Positions 1-5,244 of a DNA stretch of 5,244 bases are shown piece by piece (positions within the stretch are counted from its first letter, which is position 1; each line of letters opens with the position of its first letter). The notes beneath the pieces were generated by a model. The model was not told the DNA's origin. It searched no databases and was given only the letters and a program-made list of their open reading frames with translations. The translations under genes and the position numbers were made by a program. Origin of the DNA: Actinomycetota bacterium (GTDB lineage: Bacteria; Actinomycetota; Acidimicrobiia; Spongiisociales; ZC4RG35). Where the stretch lies: assembly GCA_027296205.1 (NCBI GenBank), contig JAPUJM010000148.1, forward strand, positions 1 through 5,244. The letters run 5' to 3'.

Positions 1-35
1 GGGGCGATGGACTTTAGAGTCACGTCCGCCACCTA
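1..35 (-). other. TAG stop and protein-like continuation after the racemase ORF
   Basis: The racemase frame stops at TAG (33-35). The same frame stays open to the window edge and reads V-A-D-V-T-L-K-S-I-A-P. In relatives, the R-G-x-F/Y-V stretch is followed by 'E-V-(D/A)-G-V' and then a Pro/Ala-rich turn before 'RFS'. A single change, GAG to TAG, would explain the pattern. Only ten complete codons are visible, so this is a suggestion, not proof. Confidence 0.4.
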
Positions 36-1010
36 TACGAATTTTCCCCTAGACATGAAGTAAGGGTGGTTCTGCGCCTCCTCAATCGAGATGAAACGGT
101 CGACACATGCATAGGTCATCTCAAAGTGATCCGCCCACTCATCTCTTGTCCTCTCCAAGAACTTCTCGGCGAACAGGTCTCGAAGTGCCGGCCACCCCGA
201 GTGGTCGGTTTGGGCGGGAAGGTCCCCGGGCTCCAGACCCAGCCCCTCGAGCAGTTCCGCATAGAACTGAGGCTCGAGGGCTCCCACCGCCATGTGCCGA
301 CCGTCAGACGTCTCATAGGCGGCGTAGAAGGGAGCACCACCGTCGAGGGGATTGGATTCCCTTCTGCTGGCTGTCCAAATACCCTCGGCGATTAGACCGT
401 GATGTGATGTCGTCAACAGCGCAGCTCCATCCAACATTGCAGCGTCGACGACCTGGCCCTCACCGGTTTCGCGAGCATGGAGAAGTGCCGCCATTACCCC
501 AAGAGCCAGAAGCATCCCCCCACCCCCATAATCACCGATCAGATTCAAGGGCGGTATCGGGCGATCTGCCGGCCCCACCGCATGAAGCACTCCGGAGAGG
601 GCGATGTAGTCGATGTCGTGGCCCGCGGTGAAGGCGATCGGCCCCTCCTGGCCCCATCCGGTGACTCGCCCATAGACGAGTGCCGTGTTGCGCGCCAGAC
701 ACTCGGCGGGCCCTACCCCAAGACGCTCCGTCACCCCGGGACGGAAGCCCTCGATCAAGATCTCCGCCGTCCCGGCCAGGTCCAGGACCACGTCGACAGC
801 ACCCGGGGTCTTGAGATTGACCCCGATGGATCGCTTGCCCCGGTTATGCAGATCGTGTTTCGTGCGCGACGTGTGATCGCCAACTACGACATCGGCTCGA
901 TCCACCCGAATCACCTCGGCGCCGAGGTCGGCCAGCGTCATCCCACAAAAGGGAGCCGGTCCCAGACCTGCCAGCTCGACGACGCGTGTTCCGAACAACG
1001 GGCCCGACAT
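33..1010 (-). CDS. Alpha-methylacyl-CoA racemase-like CoA-transferase family III protein, ends early
   Basis: This is a cytoplasmic enzyme of the CaiB/BaiF (family III CoA-transferase) fold, closest in motifs to 2-methylacyl-CoA racemases. These epimerise (2R)/(2S)-methyl acyl-CoA esters during breakdown of branched-chain or sterol side-chain acids. The start is the ATG at 1010, where GTRVVELAGLGPAPFCGMTL and ADLGAEVIRVDR give the family N-terminus. Catalytic and CoA-site residues correspond to those of the mycobacterial racemase MCR: Arg90 in EGFRPGVTERLGVGP, His131 in GHDIDYIALSG, Asp160 in IGDYGGGGM and Glu246 in VGALEPQFYAEL. The last is strongly typical of the racemase group. The upstream stop overlaps the start (TGATG) and there is no good ribosome binding site, so translation is probably coupled to SBP2. 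At 325 residues it is shorter than the usual 360 or so. It stops right after EAQNHPYFMSRGKFV, where relatives continue with a short conserved tail. It may be a recent nonsense allele, a naturally shortened enzyme, or a sequence error. Confidence 0.87.
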   Translation of the reverse strand: MSGPLFGTRVVELAGLGPAPFCGMTLADLGAEVIRVDRADVVVGDHTSRTKHDLHNRGKRSIGVNLKTPGAVDVVLDLAGTAEILIEGFRPGVTERLGVGPAECLARNTALVYGRVTGWGQEGPIAFTAGHDIDYIALSGVLHAVGPADRPIPPLNLIGDYGGGGMLLALGVMAALLHARETGEGQVVDAAMLDGAALLTTSHHGLIAEGIWTASRRESNPLDGGAPFYAAYETSDGRHMAVGALEPQFYAELLEGLGLEPGDLPAQTDHSGWPALRDLFAEKFLERTRDEWADHFEMTYACVDRFISIEEAQNHPYFMSRGKFV

Positions 1011-2722
1011 CAGGAATCGCTCACAAACGTCTCGGCGCTCTCTATCAACACCGGTCGGAACTCCAAGGTGGGGTCGATGCCGAATGCGCCGCTGAGCATC
1101 GCGGCGAGCACCATCGCAGTGCTGGTGTCGTGCGGGGTTATGGGATTGAGTGACTCGGGCTCCGAGTCGAGTGCGATCACGACGATCTCCTTGCCGAACC
1201 ACGCCGCGACATTCCACAGGTCGGTGGAGCGGGAGATGTTGAGCTCGGGCCCGGTGAGGTCGGCGTTCCAGGCGAGGAATGCCGGTTTTTGATACAGCGG
1301 GATGATCGCCAGGTCCTCCAAGTAGGCCGCGTCTGCTTCGTTGTAGGTTCGCGCCCTCTCGGCCCGGTCCGCCTGGCCGTTCGTCGAACGCACCAGCGAA
1401 TCGACGTCCTGGTTGCAATAGCGGTTGACGTTCAACGCGCCAAAACCACTTGGAGCGGCACCCTCGCAGAAGTACGTGCTGTTGCCGAGGTGTGGATCGG
1501 CGGCCGCCTTCCATGAGAAGTTGATGATCTGCCACACGTCGGGCCCACCGAAGAACATGTCAGATGTGAACAAATCCGATGGAGTCATGAAGTCGCCGAC
1601 CAACTCCACTCCTATTGCCTCCAGCGCTTCGCGAGCAAGCTCGAAGTGCGTCTGGCGAAACTCATCTCCCAGGGTGGTGGCCCAAACAAAAGACATGCGT
1701 CGGCCCTGACATGAGTAGATGTCGTCGTCACCTCTCTCGCAGAGGTGATCGACGAGCACCTGCTCGGCCCTCTCGGGGTCGTAGCCATCGACGAAGTTGG
1801 GTTGATAGTTGAGCGAATTGGCCATCCATATCGAGTTGTCGAGTGCAGAGGCCTCGGGATCGACGGTTCGCACGGTCCCATCGAGCAGCGCCTCGCGGTC
1901 GATTGCGAGGGAGATCACTTCTCGAACCCACTTCTTCGAGAGAAGTGGGTCGTCATGGTTGAAGTCGATGTGCTCCCAGAAGGGTCCCGGTCCCAGGTCG
2001 TGGCTCACTCCCTCCATCGTGCGGACCTCGTCCACCATCCAGTCGAGAGGCCTGGGGTTGACCAAATCGATCTCACCGTCTTCGAGGTCGCGGAGCATGT
2101 CGCCCACATTGTCGGGAAACACGAAGTGGATCTCGTCAACGTCTCCCAACGGAGAGCCGGACAGCGGATCGTCGACCGGCCAGTGCTGCGGATTGCGTCT
2201 GAGAATGATGCGATCACCGGGGACCCATTCGTGGAGAACAAAGGGCCCGGACGTCGTGGTCAGGGCGAATCCGAAGGGGGCCCCGGAATCGGCGCCCTCC
2301 AAAACGTGTCTCGGGAGGACGACCTCGAATAGCGTCTGCCATGGTCCGTACACGTCGGAGAAGGCGAACAGGACCGTCTTGTCGTCAATGATCTCAGATC
2401 CGGTGATCAGATCATGCCCGGCCCCGACTGCCGCCCCGTTGAGTGGATCGACCAGGACTTTGTGGGTATAGACGAAGTCACTCGCTGTCACCGGTGTGCC
2501 ATCGGACCACTTCGCTTCCGGCTGAATGTGATAGAGGACACAGAAAGCATCGGGACAGCGCTCCTCTTCGGTGGTTGTCGTCACCCGGGGTGCTGTGGTC
2601 GTGGTGACGGGTATCGTCGTCGGGGTGGAGGTCGTTGACGGATTGGCTTCGCCTTGTGCACAGACCGCAACGACCAGAGCCAGTGCGATCAGGGTGACGC
2701 CAAAGCGCGGAGAAGTCTCCAT
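1010..2722 (-). CDS. Circularly permuted family 5 ABC substrate-binding protein (SBP2)
   Basis: This is a predicted exported solute-binding protein of 570 residues. Residues 1-20 are a signal peptide (core VTLIALALVVAV). Cys21 follows in an imperfect lipobox, V-A-V-C, with Val instead of Gly/Ala/Ser at -1. Residues 28-54 form a Thr/Pro-rich linker. The fold then starts unusually late, at FCVLYHIQPEAKWSDGTPVT (60-79), which in this family is normally preceded by about 60-100 mature residues. It continues through SGPFVLHEW (158-166), WVREVISLAIDRE (265-277), YDPERAEQVL (314-323), REALEAIGVELV (364-375) and LAIIPLYQKPAFLAW (471-485), to the usual end at NVAAWF (504-509). The missing opening segment follows there: KEIVVIALDSEPESLNP (511-527) to FRPVLIESAETFVSDS (555-570). 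Six Cys in the mature part (56, 61, 328, 338, 419, 436) pair naturally as three disulfides. ATG 2722 is the only reasonable start because an in-frame TGA lies 9 bases upstream. The stop overlaps the next gene. Family membership is secure; whether the permuted product folds and works is inference. Confidence 0.85.
   Translation of the reverse strand: METSPRFGVTLIALALVVAVCAQGEANPSTTSTPTTIPVTTTTAPRVTTTTEEERCPDAFCVLYHIQPEAKWSDGTPVTASDFVYTHKVLVDPLNGAAVGAGHDLITGSEIIDDKTVLFAFSDVYGPWQTLFEVVLPRHVLEGADSGAPFGFALTTTSGPFVLHEWVPGDRIILRRNPQHWPVDDPLSGSPLGDVDEIHFVFPDNVGDMLRDLEDGEIDLVNPRPLDWMVDEVRTMEGVSHDLGPGPFWEHIDFNHDDPLLSKKWVREVISLAIDREALLDGTVRTVDPEASALDNSIWMANSLNYQPNFVDGYDPERAEQVLVDHLCERGDDDIYSCQGRRMSFVWATTLGDEFRQTHFELAREALEAIGVELVGDFMTPSDLFTSDMFFGGPDVWQIINFSWKAAADPHLGNSTYFCEGAAPSGFGALNVNRYCNQDVDSLVRSTNGQADRAERARTYNEADAAYLEDLAIIPLYQKPAFLAWNADLTGPELNISRSTDLWNVAAWFGKEIVVIALDSEPESLNPITPHDTSTAMVLAAMLSGAFGIDPTLEFRPVLIESAETFVSDS
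1013..1192 (-). other. Displaced N-terminal segment of the family 5 fold at the end of SBP2
   Basis: This segment encodes SBP2 residues 511-570. It begins with a strand (EIVVIALD), then SEPESLNPITP, a helix (TAMVLAAMLSGAFG), and IDPTLEFRPVLIESAETFVS. In family 5 proteins this series opens the mature domain, with the last part leading directly into the 'Y-x-x-x-x-x-x-A-K/V-W-S-D-G' strand that here sits at residues 63-74. Its end (VSDS, then stop) and the start of the main block (CPDAFCVLYHI) would meet at the usual turn if rejoined. Nothing in the next gene continues a second copy. It is therefore either the moved N-terminus of a permuted protein or the remnant of a second fused copy. Confidence 0.75.
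1926..1950 (-). repeat. Perfect 10-bp inverted repeat inside SBP2
   Basis: The arms ACCCACTTCT (1926-1935) and AGAAGTGGGT (1941-1950) are exact reverse complements with a 5-base loop. The repeat lies inside the coding sequence over residues D-P-L-L-S-K-K-W-V, a stretch that looks conserved in this protein family, so it may be a by-product of codon choice. As RNA it would be a stable hairpin. There is no T run next to it. Confidence 0.6.
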
Positions 2723-2808
2723 TGCAGTAGATCAAACGCCTCCCGGCGCCGATTTCCAAGGATTCGGTGGGTATTTCCTCCCCGAGAGCCAATCCGGGGG
2801 TCCTCGGG
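2723..2808 (-). other. Intergenic gap between SBP1 and SBP2; weak start signals
   Basis: This 86-base gap is the longest non-coding stretch between complete genes here. Just after the SBP1 stop there is a 6-bp inverted repeat (2803-2808 with 2781-2786) with a 16-base loop and no T run, which is too weak to call a terminator. Ahead of SBP2 the only good Shine-Dalgarno-like motif, GGGAGG (2739-2744), is 16 bases from the ATG and so poorly spaced. A possible weak promoter reads TTGGAA (2754-2759), 17 bases, then TTTGAT (2731-2736), each matching 4 of 6 consensus bases. It would start RNA at or next to the SBP2 ATG, giving a leaderless message. This is suggestive only. Confidence 0.3.
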
Positions 2809-4959
2809 CTATTCCCTCATTCGCACGGCATTTGGCCATACATTGGGGAAGCCGGAATGACCACCCATGATGACCTGTGCCGGGAACTCGAGGTTCGTGC
2901 GCTGGGCCTCGATGATCGACGCGCGGAACAACACCACGTATGGGAGGTCCTCAGCGAGGATCATGTCCATTTCCTTGGTCAGCTCGGCGGCAGACTGGAT
3001 GTCGGTCGCTGCCGTAAAAGCGTCGGCCACGGCGTCGAAGCGCTCGCTCTTGTAACCAGGGATGTTGAATCCACCGCCGGACACGGCGTCATTGCTCGAG
3101 TGGAAGAACTCCACCAGCAGGGTACCGGGCAGTGACGGGTCGGCAGCACCCCAGCCGAGCACGTACAAGTCCCAAGCCGTCGTGGTCGCCTCTGTCTGCG
3201 GTGGGAACACCGCGGCGACAATGGTCTCGAAATCAGTCGGGTCTACCTCCACCGGCACCCCCAGATCATTCAGCCACTGCTCAATCCAGATGGAGAAGCT
3301 TGCCCGGAACGGGTCATAACCAGCGCTGGGAGTCATGATCCGAAGTCCCGGAACCTTGATCCCGTTGGGCATCGTCAGGCCAACACCGGGATTACGGACG
3401 GAATCCTGGTTCTCCGGATCGATGATCGGCTCTGAATCCCAGGTGTAACCGGCGTCCTTGAGGATCTGGATGGCGGACAGGAAGCGGTCGGCCTCACTCA
3501 TCGGCGCGCCATCGGCCCATCCTGCCCGTGGCACCTCTGTGTTATAGAACGTGGTCAAGCCCGGGTGGACGATGGTGTAGCCAGGGAACACGGCGCCGGC
3601 GAGGACGGCGTCAGCCACGAACTCCTTGTCGATGACCGTGGCGACCGCCTGACGGAATGCCAGGTCGGACATCGGGGCCTTGCGCATGTTGAACGCCATG
3701 TAACGGATGCCTTCGCTCTGGCTAACCGAGAACTGAAGATCCGGGTTGGCGGCCAGCTCATTTCGAAGACCACTGCCGATACCGAGCGTGTCGTAGACAA
3801 AGTCGATCTCACCGGCGGCGAGCTGCTCGTACGCCTCCTCCTTGGTGCCATGCTCGACCCACAGAATCTCTGAGACGAAGGGGCCCTCGAAGTACCGAGC
3901 GACGGTGTCACCGGCACCGCCGCCGCCGTAGACAGCGTCCTCGCCGCGATCGGTGTTGGCGATCCGGAAAGAGCCATCCGAGTAGAGAGTGTTCTCGGTG
4001 CCACTGTCGAAGAAGGTCGGGTTGGACACAGTGGTCGCAAAGGCGCCCGGTACCCATTGGTCGAACACCTGCGGGCCCGTCGATGGCTCCATCGGTGCCG
4101 CCACCGCGTAGAGAACAAGCAAGCCCTCGTTGGCAACCGAAGCCTCGGTCCAGGCATCGATGTCTGCCTGAGTGACATCCTCTTCGGCAATGTCAGTCTC
4201 AGGGTCTTCGTCGACCATTGACGCTGCAACGATGGCCTTGACGGCATCCTCCTCGGTGATCGTGCCCGCTAATTCTGCGACAGCAGCGCGGGCCTCTTCG
4301 ACATGGGGCTGCCAGAAATGAGACGGAACGAAGTGGGCGAGGCCAACACCGTTCTGCCACGTGGCCAGTCCGGGCTCTCCCTCGAACTCGACCCGAATTA
4401 CGTCCTCCGATGGAGCGGTAACGCTGAGAACCGAGGGCGGGAAGTTGGCTGCATGGTCGCCGCCGAGTTTGAACTCACGGGTGATCTCAAAATAGAACGA
4501 GAGGTCATCGGCAGTGACCGGCACACCGTCCGACCACGTCATGTCGGTGCGAATGGGCTGTTCCACAACCCAGACGTCACCTTCCTCGACAGCCTTCACG
4601 GGCTCCGAGGTGGCAGCGATTCCCGGTACGTAAACAAAACCGGGGTTGCTCAACTTGAACATCGACGTCTTGGCATTCCCCAGGTAGACCCGGTTAATGG
4701 ACGAGTCCAGCGTGTCGAGCGACGCGAACCAGTTGTCAGTAGTGATGCTGGAGATGAATCCGACACGGAAAGCACTGCCCTCCACAGGAGCCGGCTCGTC
4801 ATCATCAACGTCTGCGGCGGCCTCAGTGGTGGTAGTGCCTCTGTCGTCTCCGCCTTCGGTCGTGTCGCTGGTGTCAACACTGGTGCACGCCGCCACAACG
4901 AGGACGAATCCGGCAAGAAGGGCAGACAACCCAAGCCGAAAGGGGCTTGTTGCCTTCAC
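2809..4959 (-). CDS. ABC transporter substrate-binding lipoprotein, family 5 (SBP1)
   Basis: This is a predicted extracellular lipoprotein that captures peptides or other small solutes for an ABC importer (SBP family 5, the DppA/OppA/NikA class). From GTG 4959 it has 716 residues. It opens with a Lys/Arg n-region, a hydrophobic core (LSALLAGFVLVV) and a lipobox V-A-A-C with Cys25. A Thr- and Asp/Glu-rich linker follows to about residue 60. The fold then runs in the usual order: first strand FRVGFISS near 64, the family signature TWSDGVPVTADDLSF near 141-155, a conserved central helix (LAFRQAVATVIDKE) near 433-446, lobe II strands, LGWGAADPS near 601-609, and the closing region DLPYVVLFRA near 671-680. 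At 716 residues it is longer than the usual 500-600. Much of the excess is an acidic, Ala-rich helical insertion at about 219-281. The mature part has no Cys besides Cys25. No permease or ATPase gene is in view, so the substrate is unknown. Starting at 4986 would give 725 residues but ignores the ribosome binding site. Confidence 0.88.
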   Translation of the reverse strand: MKATSPFRLGLSALLAGFVLVVAACTSVDTSDTTEGGDDRGTTTTEAAADVDDDEPAPVEGSAFRVGFISSITTDNWFASLDTLDSSINRVYLGNAKTSMFKLSNPGFVYVPGIAATSEPVKAVEEGDVWVVEQPIRTDMTWSDGVPVTADDLSFYFEITREFKLGGDHAANFPPSVLSVTAPSEDVIRVEFEGEPGLATWQNGVGLAHFVPSHFWQPHVEEARAAVAELAGTITEEDAVKAIVAASMVDEDPETDIAEEDVTQADIDAWTEASVANEGLLVLYAVAAPMEPSTGPQVFDQWVPGAFATTVSNPTFFDSGTENTLYSDGSFRIANTDRGEDAVYGGGGAGDTVARYFEGPFVSEILWVEHGTKEEAYEQLAAGEIDFVYDTLGIGSGLRNELAANPDLQFSVSQSEGIRYMAFNMRKAPMSDLAFRQAVATVIDKEFVADAVLAGAVFPGYTIVHPGLTTFYNTEVPRAGWADGAPMSEADRFLSAIQILKDAGYTWDSEPIIDPENQDSVRNPGVGLTMPNGIKVPGLRIMTPSAGYDPFRASFSIWIEQWLNDLGVPVEVDPTDFETIVAAVFPPQTEATTTAWDLYVLGWGAADPSLPGTLLVEFFHSSNDAVSGGGFNIPGYKSERFDAVADAFTAATDIQSAAELTKEMDMILAEDLPYVVLFRASIIEAQRTNLEFPAQVIMGGHSGFPNVWPNAVRMRE

Positions 4960-4967
4960 TTCAGATT

Positions 4968-4972
4968 CCTCC
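4968..4972 (-). promoter_or_regulatory. Ribosome binding site that fixes the SBP1 start at GTG 4959
   Basis: On the minus strand GGAGG (extended GGAGGAA) lies 8 bases upstream of the GTG at 4959-4957, which is ideal spacing. The longer in-frame start, GTG at 4986, lies upstream of this site, so the longer start would translate through it. The signal peptide also reads better from 4959: a Lys at position 2 followed by a short n-region. Confidence 0.7.
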
Positions 4973-4996
4973 GAGGTGGCCGCCACAGCGTTGATA

Positions 4997-5017
4997 CGGA
5001 GACCTGTCAGGTCTCCG
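4997..5017 (-). terminator. GC-rich perfect hairpin spanning the transporter stop codon
   Basis: Two 10-base arms (CGGAGACCTG at 4997-5006 and CAGGTCTCCG at 5008-5017) are perfect inverted repeats around one central base. As RNA this folds to at least an 8-bp, mostly G-C stem with a 5-base loop. The TGA stop of the upstream transporter lies in that loop. No run of T follows on the minus strand, so it is not a classical Rho-independent terminator. Actinobacteria often use hairpins without a U tail, so termination or attenuation before the binding-protein gene is plausible. A dyad operator for a regulator is the other reading. Confidence 0.4.
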
Positions 5018-5244
5018 GCACCGGCTGGGGAGCGTCGTCGGCGTCATCGAGGATCACGTCGTGCCGTTTTCTCGACTCCGAAATGATGGCCTGAATGATC
5101 CCCGTCATGGGAAGTGCCAGGATGACGCCTATCCCACCCATCAGATTGGCGCCGATGAAGATGGCGGCCACGGAGACAGCCGGATGGATCTCCATCGTGC
5201 GCTTTGTGATGCGAGGCGAGAAGATGTAATTCTCCACCTGTTGA
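5007..5244 (-). CDS. AI-2E family transporter, C-terminal fragment (5' end outside the window)
   Basis: This is the C-terminal end of a polytopic inner-membrane protein of the AI-2E/PerM-type family, whose members include autoinducer-2 exporters and other small-solute transporters. The reading frame is open to the window edge, and the first complete codons read Q-Q-V-E-N-Y-I-F-S-P-R-I. This resembles the conserved 'QQxENxxxxPRI' stretch that precedes the last membrane region of the family. The GTG at 5237 is therefore an internal Val codon, not the start. A long hydrophobic stretch follows, from about 'VSVAAIFIGANLMGG' through 'IGVILALPMTGIIQAII', and gives the last membrane-embedded segments. 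The protein ends in a basic patch (SESRKRH) and a short acidic tail (ILDDADDAPQPVPET), presumably cytoplasmic. The substrate cannot be told from this fragment. The gene ends 47 bases before the likely start of the next gene, and its TGA lies in a hairpin that may end transcription. Confidence 0.85.
   Translation of the reverse strand, partial: QQVENYIFSPRITKRTMEIHPAVSVAAIFIGANLMGGIGVILALPMTGIIQAIISESRKRHDVILDDADDAPQPVPET

Noticed and set aside
477..1292. Plus-strand open frame of 271 codons
   Set aside because: It lies antisense to the racemase and the end of SBP2. Its composition looks like a reverse shadow of GC-rich coding DNA, with no family features.
1011..1535. Upstream extension of the racemase frame, giving a 500-residue open frame
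   Set aside because: The added residues are Arg-rich with no recognisable fold and overlap the well-supported SBP2 coding sequence in another frame. Family similarity starts at the ATG at 1010.
1745..2332. Plus-strand open frame of 195 codons
   Set aside because: It is antisense to conserved SBP2 sequence and shows no domain or start signal of its own.
2566..2641. Repetitive ACC/ACG-rich tract as a tandem DNA repeat
   Set aside because: It encodes the Thr/Pro-rich linker of SBP2, and the units are irregular. This is low complexity at the protein level, not a DNA repeat array.
3555..4247. Minus-strand open frame of 230 codons in another frame
   Set aside because: It is Arg/Ser/Pro-rich and wholly inside SBP1, typical of a frame-shifted reading of GC-rich coding DNA.
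4960..4986. Longer SBP1 start (GTG at 4986)
   Set aside because: It lies upstream of the clear GGAGG site and adds a polar, acidic stretch before the signal peptide.
4303..5094. Plus-strand open frame of 263 codons
   Set aside because: It is antisense to SBP1 and the transporter end, with no recognisable motifs. It is a shadow of the real genes.
1..5244. CRISPR array, tRNA/rRNA genes, insertion sequence ends
   Set aside because: No regularly spaced direct repeats, cloverleaf-like sequence, transposase motif or terminal inverted repeats with target duplications were seen.

Overview
The window reads entirely on the minus strand. Transcription runs from position 5244 down to position 1. The DNA is GC-rich. 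Two exported binding proteins have long Thr- and Asp/Glu-rich linkers after their signal peptides, and GTG is used as a start codon. This suggests an actinobacterium, perhaps an uncultured member of the Acidimicrobiia. That placement is inferred from protein style only, because there is no rRNA or other marker gene here.

Layout in the direction of transcription: (1) 5244-5007, the C-terminal end of an AI-2E-family membrane transporter that is cut by the window edge and whose stop codon sits inside a strong GC-rich hairpin; (2) 4959-2809, a large family 5 (peptide/nickel type) ABC-transporter substrate-binding lipoprotein (SBP1), whose start is best placed at an internal GTG behind a clear ribosome binding site; (3) 2722-1010, a second family 5 substrate-binding protein (SBP2); (4) 1010-33, a CoA-transferase family III protein of the alpha-methylacyl-CoA racemase type. 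Its start codon overlaps the SBP2 stop (TGATG), and it ends early at a TAG. All gaps between genes are under 100 bases.

The most unusual object is SBP2. Its segment order is circularly permuted. The stretch that normally opens the mature family 5 fold (first strand with a 'SEPESLNP' motif, then 'FRPVLIES') is absent after the signal peptide and linker. It appears instead as the last 60 residues, directly after the usual C-terminal end of the fold. SBP1, in the same window, keeps the usual order and serves as an internal reference. The simplest explanation is tandem duplication and fusion followed by loss of both outer pieces, giving a permuted but possibly complete binding protein. A truncated fusion remnant or an assembly problem is the alternative.

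How the genes work together is uncertain. SBP1 and SBP2 should capture peptides or other small solutes outside the cell for an ABC importer, but no permease or ATPase gene is present in the window. The racemase would act in the cytoplasm on 2-methyl-branched acyl-CoA thioesters. The overlap with SBP2 suggests co-transcription, but no shared substrate can be read from the sequence. No RNA gene, mobile element or CRISPR array was seen.
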